Positions 24,501 through 36,200 of a stretch of 64,000 nucleotides of DNA are shown piece by piece. The number at the start of each line of letters is the position of its first letter. Positions within the stretch are counted from its first letter, which is position 1. The notes beneath the pieces are model-generated. The model had not been told where the DNA came from. It saw only the letters and a list, made by a program, of their open reading frames with translations, and did not search any database. This DNA is from Escarpia spicata (taxonomy: Eukaryota; Annelida; Polychaeta; Sabellida; Siboglinidae): NCBI GenBank assembly GCA_963995525.1, contig OZ023206.1, positions 7,444,919-7,508,918 on the forward strand, read 5' to 3'. Both the position numbers and the translations under genes were made by a program.

Positions 24501-27500
24501 GAGCGGACCGACAAACATTGCGTTCTGCCGCTTATGAAGGACTGCATCATATCCATGACTTCTGCAGTCACACCAAACGAGTGCCGAACACGCTTGAACA
24601 TGATGTCGTGACAATGACGAGGTCTCGCGATGCAGCCATTCTATGTCAATCGGCGTGAGAAGTTGTTGATGATAATCAATTACTAATTATCTTCACTGTT
24701 GCTGTGTGCGTGTCTATGTGTCAATGTGTCTGCAGGGGTAAGACCACATTTAGATTTTACATAGGTGGCCATTATAACGTTTCCTTCATTTCCTACAAAA
24801 TTTGTCATACGATTTTGTTGACAATTTCACAGCATATTTAAACTCCATTGACACAAGTGCTGTGGAAAACTTGTGAAATTCCTATACCTCATTTTTCAGA
24901 AAAATCCACTCAAACCTGACACCCCTCAATTTCGCCTCAATGTGGTGTCGGATTTTGAAATATTGATGCGTTCTGCAAAATAACCACTGTGCGAATACGC
25001 GAGCGACTAGCGTATATTTGTTGCTACCTCGTGAAAGATGTAGTGCAGTAGTACGTTTAGTATTCACTGGACTAACATGTGTCATGGCAAAGTGCTTGCA
25101 AAAAATTCACACACACACAGACGCACACACACACACACCCTGCCGCACACGCACGCACAGACGCACGAATGCACGCGCGCACAACACGCTTGTCGCAGAA
25201 AACAATAAACATGACAATGACGCGGACCCGCCTTGCTGCCACACTGTCACTCGGCGAGGAAAATTATTGATAGTAATTAATATGATTAGTTCGTGTCGTT
25301 GCAGTGTTTCATCATGTACGGGACACTGCTGGGTTCGTACCGCCATCACGACATGATTCCGTGGGACGACGACGTCGACATCATGTGCAACAACTCACAG
25401 CGCGGACAACTCAAGAAGGTACGACAGTAATCGTGTTTAATGCCCGTGTGTGACATCCATTTCGATACTTTAATTTATAAATGGAGACAATCTGTTTCTC
25501 TACCAAGAATCAGCCAGCGTAGTAATAACAGAACCTCTGTCGTGCAGAAAGGGAAATTGTTGAACACCAAAGGGTTTCGCGGTTAACTCAGCTCGTCTCG
25601 GCGATATTGCCAATAAAGCTTGTTTTGAAACTGGATGTTTTGTGACCATTTGAATATGTTCCCGGGGCGTTTCTTTTGATTTGCGAACGATGTTACGGGC
25701 TAACTAACAATTTGGTGGACATCATAACTTCAACATAATTTTTATATTCTTGAGAACATTATATTAATTAATAAATGAGAAACTAGGAAGCTTTTCACCA
25801 GTATTAAGTGGTGATCGAATCAATATAAATGAGCATGCGTCAGGTGTTGGTTGAAACAAAATAACATTGAATTTGTGTATCAAATTGACACATTATTGCT
25901 ATTTCTAGAATAATAGCAGTGTTACTACGGACAGGGTTACATTCCCAGTTGTAAATAAAGAGAAGTTTATAGAATAATGATGATATTGATCTTGACCTTG
26001 ACCTTCATTATATGACCGCCTTCGCCTTTCTGTATCGGTTCCAACATTATAATAAAACATAAACCCATGTTCACACAGTAAGATCAATTGAATCATTAAC
26101 AGATACGTAGATTCTTATGCATTTATGGGCAAATTTGAACTTGACTAAAGTGCCTTACCCCTAATATTCATTCCGAGTTCATCTATTGTCCACCTAAGAC
26201 AATATTTTAGATGGAACATGACAGCAAGGTGGTGAATATACACTGTAATACGTTCTTGACTCGACATATCCACATTTTGGGACAACATGTCCTTGAATGT
26301 GACCTTATCACGTGACCTCGACCTAGAATCGGCAAATTAAAACCGGAAATGGATTCCGCATACTCGAAAATCTCTAAAACGTCGTCTCATTTATGATTCT
26401 GCTTTTTTTGGTTCTCGAGTTATTGCACAACCTTACTCCGGACGGCGGCCATCTTGGATTTAGGGAGCCCGGCATGGCTCCCGCAGAAAAAAGAAATGTC
26501 ATGACCATATCTAACGCTGGTCCAAAGATGATGCTTTTGGAACGATCTGAACAATTATATGACTATTTTTTATATCAGGTGTACCGCAAGGCACGGCATT
26601 GGGACCGCTTCTCTTTCTGTACATCAATTATTTACCTGACAAAATCCACTCCACAGTCCGTCTGTTTGCAGTTGACTGTGTCCTCTATAGAGAGATCAAT
26701 AACCAGTTTGACTCATAAGAACTACAGAAAGACCCAAATGAGTTTGCAAAATGGGAAAACGACTGGCAGATGCATTTTAACCAACAAAGTTTTGTAATGA
26801 GACTAACCCATACAAGAAACATAAAACATGTTAATTATACTCTAGGAAACGCAACACTACAGGAAAGCGACAGTCATCCCTATCTAGGAGTATATGTCAC
26901 CAAAGATTTCACCTGGAACAAACACATCCATCAGATTACAGCTTCATCAAAATGTAACCTAGCATATATCAGATGGAATCTCTACTCGTGCCCCAAAAAC
27001 ATAAAAAAACTGCCTACACAACCCTTGTCCGACCACTCTTAGTATACTGATTATCCGTGTGGGTCCCCCACACCCAGGTCCTCATCAACAAAATAGAAAT
27101 GGTCCAAAGACGGGTAGCTCGTTTTTGCCTTAACGACTATACATCCAGAGAAACTGGATGCGGTCAGAAATATTTAAAAAATAAACCTAGTACAATTAAC
27201 AACCAGACGAACAAACAGACGCCTCGCCATTTTCCACAAAGCCATCTGCTGTTAGATGCGTGTCGAAAAACTCCTCCAGCCAGTGCAACGCCTATCACGG
27301 CATCTAAATAGCAAAGCAGTCAACACTATCCACACCAGCAAGGAATGTTAAAATGTTTCCTATTTCCACCCAACACTAAAAGATTAGAATTCCCTACCAG
27401 TTACAATAGTCAACATTACAGAACCACAGAAATTCACACAAGCTTAAATCTACCACTAATAATCCAACTACCATGCGCACCCAACCCTGACCGTATGACG

Positions 27501-28543
27501 CCTAAGGAGTGTTGACCAGTACTCAGCCAAGACCAAATAACGTTACCGAGGCTATTTAGCCTGAAGCCGCTTACACCAGCCACGAGTCGCTACAAACATA
27601 GGAATGCTCTGTTCATTACCACTGCCTGCTGGTGAAACAGCGGAGTCCAAGGTGTAATTAACACTCGATAGTTATAGTTCTACGTGTGTGGTCACGGTGC
27701 CGCCACAGATGGTCACGGTGCCGCCACAGACCAGGGCGACGGTCATCACATTGCAGAATTTTTATAATAAGCTCGTATCCGCTGACCGCTTCATTTGTGT
27801 TGTCGCTTATCACTGACTATTTAATCTCTGAAAAAGTAACTAACTTTAAAAAAATGCAATTGTGTTTTTTAATATACATCGGCAAATTGTGCATGATAGG
27901 CGAATGACCCAAGAAAGCTGCATCGACCATGACCCGATATGTTTCTATGCTAAGTAGCGGAACCCGGCTTATAGACAACTGCTTCCTTTTCTGTAGTATT
28001 CTATGCAGTAGAAATAGTATCTCACCACATGTATTACACAGCACTGACACTACTAACGGAGCCACTCTCTCTATACAGTAGTATATGTAGGCGTTCCATA
28101 CGTACAAACGAAACACACAATCTAACGTCTGCGCCGTTTACCAACACGACATTATCATGCCAACGTTTCATCGACGGGGATTGAGGTGCGAGAAATGGAA
28201 AACTCTGTCGTGGAATCACAGAACGAATGGTTCTCGGTCTGCAGAAACCCGTACATGAGGGTTGCATCAGCTGCTGCCAAAATGCTAGTTCTGATAATGG
28301 AGTAAACGACACGAGCGCATAATCAGAGGCCGATACTAGTGCTATATAAAGCCACATTAATATTATTATTGTTATTATCATGGGTGTTATTATCATGTGT
28401 GTTATTATCATGGGTGTTATTATCATGGGTGTTATTGTGACACACTCAGTTACATGTTCCTCCACACATGTCCAAGTCACACACAACAATGTTCGTAATT
28501 CTTGTATAAATGGCAGTCGTTGGTTGACTCAGTATGTCAGCAA

Positions 28544-28589
<46 letters not shown>

Positions 28590-30106
28590 CGTGCGTGCGT
28601 GTCTGTTTGTGGGTATGTTAATGTGTTCCTCCTTTAGATGGTTTGCATATCGGTCGTCAAAACTTTGAGGGATTAATCTACGATCCAGCTGGAAAAAAAT
28701 AACGCCACTTTTTTTTAAACTTCCGTTATGCCTACAAATACTAGTTGTCAATAATACACATCAATATACTTGTAAAAAAATAAAATAAAAAAACATGTGT
28801 ATATGCACACATACAATATCCATGTGCTGATATATATATATATATCAGCACATGGATATTGTATGTGTGCATATACACATGTTTTTTTAATGTGTTTTTT
28901 ACAAGTATATTGATGTGTATTATTGACAACTAGTATTTGTTTATTTTAACATACCATTAATACTCCAATACATGCATATATGCAATCAAGTAATCTCGGT
29001 TTCTTTTCTTTTCCTGCACATTTACATTTGTACTTCCTTCGGTAAAATTGAGTTGAAACAAATTATTATTGTGGCTCCTATGAGAGCGACTGTTATTGTC
29101 TTAATAGGAGTCACAGACCCCACCTAAGTTGAAATTACACTGCATTTGTACATATGAATTTATATGCCTATTCACGTTACGTTAATGTGATATTATACAT
29201 ATATTGTAATTAGAGTCTAAATAAAACTGTCTTGTACTTGTTCAGTTAGTAACGTTTTGCGTAACTTGCAACAACCATAGGAACAACGCGTTGCGTAGTG
29301 AAAAACTGCTAACATTTACGTCGTAACAAACTTCCGGTACACTTTACTTCGGGAAACAGTCTTCTGATTCTATGTATGTGTAGCGGAATATGGGCACTTT
29401 TGCTAGTTTATATAACCCTGTATGCACGCTGGTTACATTGCTTACAACCCTGTAATTCTTTTATTTTGTAAACACCCGTGAACGGGACAATAGTCCCGGA
29501 TTTTATGGTGTATAAATATAAAGTGTATTACTAGTATTATTATTCCTTTCCCAGGTCATAGCGAGTCTTGCACCCAAGTACGGCATGCATCAGTACCGAT
29601 CGGACGACCTGTGGAAGTTCTTCTCTGCCGACCCCGCCGTCTCACGCGGCTACATCCACCGCGGCAACTACCGCTGGCCCTTCATCGACGTCATCTTCTT
29701 CGTCGAGAACGTGACACACGTGTGGAGCCAGAACTCGTGGTTGCGACCTCGCTTTGAATTCGCCCGTCGGTTTGTCTTTCCGCTGTCCCGTCGCCCACTG
29801 GCCGGGCTTCGCGTTCCTGCGCCGTGCGACACCGGGGTAATTCTACGGACAATGTTCAGCAACCTCAGCCAATGTACCTCGAGAGAACACAGTCATCGGG
29901 TCGAGGTTGCCTTCCCTCGCTACATGACCCGTAGTGTACCCTGCTCCGACCTCGCCGGAAGTTTCCCCTTCGTCCACCGGCAGGTCATTGACGGGGGTTA
30001 TGTAAATGAGACGCTGCGGCTCGGAGATATGAATCTTCATTCCATGGTGCTGCCGCCTTGTGGTGGCGCCGCTAAAACTACCCAGAATGCCGCGAAGCGG
30101 AACTGA
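21155..30106 (+). CDS. LicD/fukutin-like type II membrane protein, paralog 2 (three exons)
   Basis: Exons 21155-21367, 25305-25418 and 29555-30106 join in phase 0 to give 292 residues. Layout matches paralog 1: basic N-terminus, one hydrophobic segment (about residues 11-33, containing [18 protein letters not shown]), the LicD core in exon 2, and a C-terminal half with [20 protein letters not shown]. Exon 1 differs from paralog 1 at about 9 of 71 residues and exon 2 at none; exon 3 is the most diverged. Family knowledge points to a phosphosugar- or phosphocholine-transferase-like role in the secretory pathway, with unknown substrate. Conserved exon phases and shared bases just inside introns show tandem gene duplication. 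Introns contain LINE fragments, a MITE and a large palindrome. Confidence 0.85.
21438..21640. repeat. (GT)n and (GTGC)n microsatellite
   Basis: A GT tract followed by GTGC tetranucleotides with interruptions, just inside intron 1 of LicD-like gene 2. Confidence 0.93.
21641..23779. other. intron 1 of LicD-like gene 2, left part
   Basis: AT-rich, with no coding exon, transposon motif or array that I can identify. A short direct repeat, GATGACGCTGGACAC, occurs twice near 22982-23015. Confidence 0.5.
23780..24611 (-). mobile_element. 5'-truncated LINE fragment, decayed
   Basis: On the minus strand from 24611 the translation contains [26 protein letters not shown], then after a stop [20 protein letters not shown] followed by DDTHMY (24427-24233). 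The C-terminal RT segment [20 protein letters not shown] and a tail of LITKTR and LHWLPVKYR type follow. Several frame breaks and stops. The YADDTHMY motif and the tail differ from the other LINEs in the window, so this is another family. Confidence 0.8.
24735..25105. mobile_element. MITE copy, right end lost
   Basis: Starts GGGGTAAGACCACATTTAGA and aligns over about 370 bp with the complete element at 51045-51475, but its right end is replaced by CA-rich simple sequence (25106-25175). A shared minus-strand open frame in both copies (containing [10 protein letters not shown]) probably reflects common descent of the repeat rather than a gene. Confidence 0.75.
25305..25418 (+). CDS. LicD-like gene 2, exon 2 (LicD core)
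   Basis: Acceptor TTCGTGTCGTTGCAG, donor AAG|GTACGAC, phase 0. Encodes the same 38 residues as 6664-6777, including [17 protein letters not shown]. The preceding intronic sequence (CGGCGAGG, AAATTATTGAT) also resembles paralog 1. Confidence 0.92.
25419..26574. other. intron 2 of LicD-like gene 2, left part
   Basis: AT-rich sequence without supported features. Confidence 0.5.
26575..27480 (+). mobile_element. decayed LINE reverse transcriptase fragment
   Basis: Plus-strand pieces read [17 protein letters not shown] sequence with a frameshift, then [13 protein letters not shown] where the catalytic motif FADD has become FAVD. Downstream pieces are [35 protein letters not shown] and [12 protein letters not shown]. 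It is related to the fragment at 2190-3495. It is 5' truncated, has stops and frame breaks, and lies in intron 2 of LicD-like gene 2. Confidence 0.8.
27481..28733. other. intronic sequence with small repeats
   Basis: Contains a doubled GGTCACGGTGCCGCCACAGA near 27694-27735, four copies of a 15-bp unit ATTATCATGGGTGTT (about 28374-28436), and a GT tract at 28543-28588. No exon recognised. Confidence 0.6.
28734..28940. repeat. 207-bp near-perfect palindrome
   Basis: The left arm starts ACAAATACTAGTTGTCAATA and the right arm ends TATTGACAACTAGTATTTGT. The arms remain complementary through ATACACATCAATATACTTGT and ATACAATATCCATGTGCTGA to a TA-rich centre at about 28831-28847. The only mismatches I saw are small differences in the A-rich segment (AAAATAAAATAAAAAAAC against GTTTTTTTAATGTGTTTT). 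It could be a palindromic MITE. Confidence 0.9.
28941..29554. other. end of intron 2 of LicD-like gene 2
   Basis: AT-rich sequence without recognised features. The pyrimidine-rich TTATTCCTTTCCCAG precedes exon 3. Confidence 0.5.
29555..30106 (+). CDS. LicD-like gene 2, exon 3 (C-terminal half and stop)
   Basis: Acceptor ATTCCTTTCCCAG|GTC. It encodes 183 residues starting [14 protein letters not shown] and ending in NAAKRN, with a TGA stop. It is collinear with exon 3 of paralog 1. The frame opens before the first internal ATG (29585), so the exon should be drawn from the splice acceptor. Confidence 0.88.
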   Translation, partial: VIASLAPKYGMHQYRSDDLWKFFSADPAVSRGYIHRGNYRWPFIDVIFFVENVTHVWSQNSWLRPRFEFARRFVFPLSRRPLAGLRVPAPCDTGVILRTMFSNLSQCTSREHSHRVEVAFPRYMTRSVPCSDLAGSFPFVHRQVIDGGYVNETLRLGDMNLHSMVLPPCGGAAKTTQNAAKRN

Positions 30107-30800
30107 TTGGAGGAAAAGTATTCGTGTTCGTGTCACTGGCGAAGTGTTGATGAGATCGGCTACCGAAACATCGTGTCGGCACCGGGCAATCACGGCACAC
30201 ATCATGACAACGAGGATCCAGCCGCCAACGCCACTGCAGAATCCTCAGATGTTGACGATTATGTGTGACTTGTGCACGTTTTCGAGCAGTGTACATCGTC
30301 TCATGCACTGAATGCACAGATCCATCATTTGATAGCAATGAATTGACACTGACATCTGACTTATCAGCGCAATAACAATTTTTTTAGAACGGACCAACGT
30401 TTCCCAATCAGTCGGCATTGCAGGGTATTAACTTTAGGTGCATTTTATTGGGTAAAACACGTGCGTCGTCTTCAGCAAGTTCTCTCACGTGGTCAACTAG
30501 TTGATATTTAATGTGCTGTGATATTATAAAGACAATCTTTAAAAAAAAATTCATGGAGCTTGATAATCACTATAGTGGTCTCCAGTGGTAAATGTGACTG
30601 TGATCGTATGGAAACGCCAGAGACAAGCAAGTTGCCTGAGAGTGGTGTCGCCAGTTTTACCCGGGAGCTCGTTTTGTGCTACCCTCAACCTACAAACGCA
30701 CGCAAAGACCTGATGTATAATATCATCTTGTCAAAAGTACCTTCAACCGACCCCTAAACATAACCACAAACATAACCACTTTTGCACATAAAACAAAGCA
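30107..30800. other. 3' flank of LicD-like gene 2
   Basis: Presumed 3' UTR and flank. No convincing canonical polyadenylation signal or other gene was identified. Confidence 0.4.
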
Positions 30801-31632
30801 TTTGCATGTGGAGGGATTGCATGTGGAGGGGTTGCATGTGGAGGGGTTGCATGTGGAGGGGTTGCATGTGGAGGAATTGCATGTGGAGGGGTTGCATGTG
30901 GAGGGGTTGCATGTGGAGGGGTTGCATGTGGAGGAATTGCATGTGGAAGGGTTGCATGTGGAGAGGTTTCATGTAAGGGGTTGCATATGGAGGGATTGCA
31001 TGTGGAGGGGTTGCATATGGAGGGGTTGCATGTGAAGGGGTTGCATATGGAGGCGTTGCATGTGGAGGGATAGCATGTGGAAGGGTTGCATGTGGAGGGG
31101 TTGCATATGGAGAGGTTGCATGTGGGGGGGGGGTTGCATGTGGAGAGGTTGCATGTGGAGGGGTTGCATGTGGAGGGGTTGCATGTAGATGGATTGCATG
31201 TGGAAGGGTTGCATGTGGAGAGGTTATATGTGGAGGGATTGCATGTGGAGGGGTTGCATGTAGAGGGGTTACATATGGAGGGATTGCATGTGGAGGGATT
31301 GCTTGTGGAGGGATTGCCTGTGGAAGGGTTGCATGTGGAGGGATTGCATGTGGAAGAGTTGCATGTGGAGGGATTGCATGTGGAGGGATTGCATGTGGAA
31401 GGGTTGCATGTGGAGGGATTGCATGTGGAGGGATTGCATGTGGAAGGGTTGCATGTAGAGGGATTGCATGTGGAAAGGTTGCATGTGGATGGATTGCATG
31501 TGGAATGGTTGCATGTGGAGGGATTGCATGTGGAGGGATTGCTTGTGGAGGGATTGCATGTGGAAGGGTTGCATGTCGAGCGGTTGCATGTGGAAGAGTT
31601 GCGTATGGAGGGTTTGCATGTGGAGGGGTTGC
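30801..31632. repeat. 15-bp minisatellite, about 55 copies
   Basis: Unit GCATGTGGAGGGGTT with A/G and T/C variants. The unit is five codons, so frames stay open on both strands: HVEGL-type on plus, HATPP- or HMQPL-type on minus, up to 337 residues. Substitutions are not biased to third positions in any one frame, and no flanking gene context supports translation. It lies about 700 bp after the LicD-like gene 2 stop. Confidence 0.95.
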
Positions 31633-32289
31633 CTGAAGCTGTATCCCTCTATCACCGTGGAAGAACACCGGACGGACATACGAATAGTGTTTCCAGTTAT
31701 ACACTGAATGTATTTCTGTTGAGAAACTCTCTCCATGGGCCGAGCTTTTCCAACCGGCAGTGTACACATAACTAAAAATGACCTGCCCACGACATCGTCG
31801 TGTGGCTGCTGTGGGTTGTTTGAAAGGCGTCGTGGTTTTGGGCGATTATTTTATTACGTACTAAATAATTTGCAACAGTTTGTGCAGAGTAATGTATATT
31901 CCATAATAATAATTACGCACACACAAACCAAATGATGTCCTAAATGGCTCAGATGTGTTCTCGTGCAAAACGTTTGTAAAGGATTCGCATTGTTTGTGCA
32001 TTTTGCTGGGGTATTTATTAGTATTAATGTTTACTATACATTGTTGTATATTACTTGACTTTCAGGTTATACACATACGACATTGTTACTGTTTTATACT
32101 GATAATGTTAACTGTTGTGTTGCGTTGTTTACTAAAACGTTCACTCAGGGTAATAAAGTCATTTTCGTTTTGTGAATAAATTTTAATATTGTGTTATTTT
32201 GATTTAATAATGTACACACCAAGGTGACACACTCTTCTGATGTCGCGTGTCCTGCGAGGAAACGTGTTCTATGCCTGAATTGCAGTGTT
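31633..32289. other. intergenic sequence without recognised features
   Basis: AT-rich, no supported exon or repeat family. Confidence 0.5.
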
Positions 32290-32420
32290 TAGCCCGGCAG
32301 TGTGGTGAGTGGTTCACCGTCGGTCTCTCAGTCGAGGGAATCCGGTTTCAAATCCCCTTGTTGCCGTTTCGAAGCTGGGCCAATTTAGTTGCGTTGCTTC
32401 GGTTCTGTGAGTTGTATAAA
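32290..32420 (+). repeat. tRNA-derived SINE copy
   Basis: The head resembles a tRNA: A-box-like GTGTGGTGAGTGGTTC and B-box-like CCGGTTTCAAATCCC with spacing of a class II-sized tRNA. It is followed by TTGCCGTTTCGAAGCTGGGC, which matches the SINE at 32640-32805. The cloverleaf is imperfect, so a functional tRNA is unlikely. Confidence 0.6.
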
Positions 32421-32639
32421 CGAGTTACTGGCTGCAGACAGTCGTAGATATCTACGTGTAGATATAGTCTTCACGCAGAAATTCCCGCGTGGCTAAATGT
32501 TTTCCATTGCAGTCATATAGTGTTCAGTTGAACAGCTCCACCAGGAGGTGAAGAGTAAAGCGCTACGTACAGCCACAAAGATTGGATACCGAACCGTGTA
32601 ATCACTTTGATTTACATTTATTATGATGATAAGAGTGCA

Positions 32640-32805
32640 GGTTGTCCTGATTTATGTGTGCACTGCGTGGTTGAATTACTTATATAAAGAGTGCACGAAA
32701 TAAAATAATCTGCCCAACGTTCGAAACGGCAGCGGGCGGATTCGAACACGGATTCTCTAGATTGAAAGGCCCATGTTCTAAATGCTACGCCACGGCGCTC
32801 CATAA
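32640..32805 (-). repeat. tRNA-derived SINE copy
   Basis: On the minus strand: GCCGTGGCGTAGCATTTAGA (A box), then CCGTGTTCGAATCCGCCC (B box), then GCTGCCGTTTCGAACGTTGG and an AT-rich body. It belongs to the same family as the inverted neighbour at 32290-32420. Confidence 0.7.
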
Positions 32806-32839
32806 GTATTAATGGAATTAATAACATATAATAGACCCT

Positions 32840-33123
<284 letters not shown>

Positions 33124-33286
33124 CATGCCTCTGAGTCAACTTGGTTGAACTGTCTCTGGAAGACACGCCTTCGATACCTTCCCGTTGAGTCACGTCACCG
33201 CGCCACCTGGCGACCACGTTAACGGTCAGCAAGTAGCCAGCGAACCGTGGACCTCACAAACTGCTCCGTGACACTCGAGTTATACC
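33124..33286 (+). promoter_or_regulatory. candidate 5' UTR/promoter-proximal region of calmodulin-like gene 1
   Basis: A GC-richer stretch between the CA tract and the ATG at 33287. No TATA box is recognised. It is assigned only because the ATG after it directly abuts a consensus splice donor. Confidence 0.3.
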
Positions 33287-33289
33287 ATG
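33287..33289 (+). CDS. calmodulin-like gene 1, putative ATG-only first coding exon
   Basis: TATACCATG|GTAAGTCC: the ATG is followed directly by a consensus donor, the arrangement known for animal calmodulin genes, where exon 1 ends right after ATG. Exon 2 then begins in phase 0 ([10 protein letters not shown]). The implied intron is 7.1 kb and contains a SINE and a LINE. Weaker alternatives are ATG|GTGAAC near 39089 and ATG|GTACTA near 40293. Confidence 0.4.
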
Positions 33290-36200
33290 GTAAGTCCAGT
33301 TACCGTATCTAGGCTTCCGTCTGGTTATCTAGCTAACGTAAATGGACGAGTTGGCTGAAACTTCGGTTTTGTTCGCGAGAGTTTCGACGCGAAATTGTGC
33401 AGGAGGATATCGGAACAAGGAAGGCGTTGTCCTATTGTCAGTGGGGGACCTGACTTCAGTGGTGTTTAGATTAAACAGCTAACCTGTCGTCTCTGGACAT
33501 GCTAACGTCATGTAGACCTTCGATGTATGGCTTAAGTCTTGGCCACGTTCATTCGTAGGGAATCAGGTTTAGCAGAGAGTTCTAACAAAAGATATTCGTT
33601 GCAGCTCTAAGTGGGTTAGTGGTCATAGTCACTTCGCCTGCTCGAAACACGAGCAGGTAAGATATCGCGGGGGTGTCACTCCCGGGTAAAGCGACGCTAA
33701 CGACACTGTTTATTGTTCAGTAGCAGGCATTACATTAAACGTATACAACATACACATAGGGAAAACCGGAGCATAACCGGACACTTGACAAACTCTGACC
33801 TACTGGTTTCCATTAGTAATAGCTTATTCTTTAATTACTTAAGTAGTACTACAATGTGTTTGCTACAATGTGTTTGCTACAATGCACGTACTGTATTATT
33901 GGTGTCGGGTAAAGTGCCAAATAAGCAATGTGCTTCTACTTTCTACATTTCCACTTGAATTTTGTTTCAATTTATAATGTTTACAAATGTTGAACATATT
34001 ACATGTCATGTTCAATTGGAAATAAAGAATTGAATTGAAAAATTGAATTGACTATGCCTCAATATACTTACTGGCTAAAAATTTAGTATACCTATTCATC
34101 TATGAAGTACCTTAGTAAGTTATTTTGTTCATGACTGATGCAATTACCATTGTCTAACTGGAGACTATCCTGTTTTGGGGATTTATAATTCTTAATCATA
34201 GGTCCGAAATGCGTGTTATCAACAAGATATAAACCCTTGTAACAAATTTAGTTGATTACCTCAGCTGAATGAACACATAACCCGATATATTAACTATAAA
34301 ATGCGAGATGTTACAGCGAAAATAAAACGTCTACGAATCATAGCAGTAGGAGACATATATTTACTGCACTGGCCTTAATTGTTTTTAGTTATTAATATTG
34401 ATAGTTCGTGTGACATTTGTAAGTGTGTGTCTGAAGGGGAGGGGCGTGTGGTGTACTTTAATTTTTCCGTATGTTTAATACTGTCTAATAATTGGCATAA
34501 CATTTGTTCCCTGCTTTGAGTTAATCAGTCGATTGAAACGAAACAATTACATGGCACTCCACGTGAGTAAAACTCGCCCCAATCCTGTATTGCAATTATC
34601 GGCTCATGCGACTGTAGAAACACCCGTCGCACTCTACTGAACCGTGAAACAGTTAGTGCTAGCCCTGAATACTGGCGACTGCATGAGCGCCAGACGTTGT
34701 CTGCCGGCTGGCTCAATGATAAAGTACGTCATGGTTCACTGAACACCGACTGTCAGTAGCGGGTGAAGCGGGGTGTGGTTGTCACTAATAATGGTCACTG
34801 AGAGTAAACTCACATTCTCAGCATTTAAGCCACATGCGCTTTCAAATAAATACACAATGTAATAAACCATTGATTATGTTTTGTAAATACTGTCACATTC
34901 AGCGCAGTTGCAAGAGGTTCCGAAGTGTGCCAACTTTCTCATCAACGTAATGTTTTTTAAGCAGACGTGAATCCTGATTAACGTAGAGCTGCCAACTGTG
35001 ACGTTTCTATTTGTGAGGAGTTTCGGAAACATAACACTACAGGTGACTGAAACTTTGGCAATCGTATCTGCGTTGATTTAACTCGAGAAAAGATAACCAC
35101 CAATACAACGTGTGTTCCGTCAGACCTGTGATGCACCGTGTTGGCTAAACAGCCACCAATGCGTGGTGTGGGCCTTGTTGTTTGGCATATAATTCAAAAT
35201 TGTCATTAGCGTCAATGTCCATTAACACATACTTCATTTGGTAGACGACGCCACTGTAGCCATTTATTTTTCCCGCAATACGTGGTAATGACCCCCACGT
35301 AATGCTTAACGCATTTTGGAATTTTGCGAAAAGATGCAACAACTCCTGAAAGATTGGCTATTTATTTAAGTAGTGTGGACGTAGTGTTGTCTGACAATCG
35401 CACATTAAGACGCTAGGTGAACTATATACGTCAGCACTCCGTCATCGTCGTGTTGACGGAGTAATTAATACGTATGTGTAAAGCGTTGGTTAGGCCTACT
35501 TTCGATAGAGAAGATCCCCTATATAATGTACTGGGTGAACGGTGGGAAAATGTAGTGGTACGATCGTATATAGCGCGGTTCTCTGCCCTTATGCCTGCTC
35601 AACGTGGTTTACGCTTCCCTTCCTGCTGCCCTAGAAGCAACAGGACACCCGGGGGTGGGGTGAGGTTTCAGGCAGTCCGACCTACTTATTGAGATATCAA
35701 TCACGTGACGAAGCTGCACCGTGGCTGCGCCTAAAATATGCTCCTCTAAATACTATGTACTATACAAGTTTGAGACATGACATAGCGCTAATTCTTCACA
35801 TATACCTCAACGGTTGCACCAGGACTTTATCGACCTACGTACTTGTAGTAAGATGGTGTGACTTTTTTTGATTTTACCGTTTGTACATTCTCTGGATGCA
35901 CCCGTGACACTAACAAGCAGTGACCAGTCTTGCGAGACAACAACAGTAAGATCGTTGGCTTCACGTCACGCTTGATCGGATGTGCCAGCTGGAATCAAGT
36001 CAAACTGAACTATTCTTTCTGTACGATTCTGATTGATTTAGCCCAATATAGGGTACGCATCGGGGGCGCGGCTAGTGTAGAGGTTAGCACATCCGTCTGG
36101 CATGTCAGCGCTCTGAGTTCGAAACCCGGACAGGAAGGCATGATATTTGGTGTAAAAAACTGGCTCTGAACATTAGGTACTGTGTATCCCTCGTGACTCG

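Noticed and set aside
24882..25085. 67-residue minus-strand frame conserved at 51169-51372
   Set aside because: Both lie inside copies of the same short MITE; conservation follows from repeat ancestry and the element is too short to encode a transposase.
30754..31767. 337-residue minus-strand frame rich in His, Pro and Ala
   Set aside because: Generated by the 15-bp array; equally open frames exist on the other strand, so openness is not evidence of coding.
32290..32805. Functional tRNA genes
   Set aside because: A and B boxes are present but arms do not pair well and both are joined to a shared SINE body.
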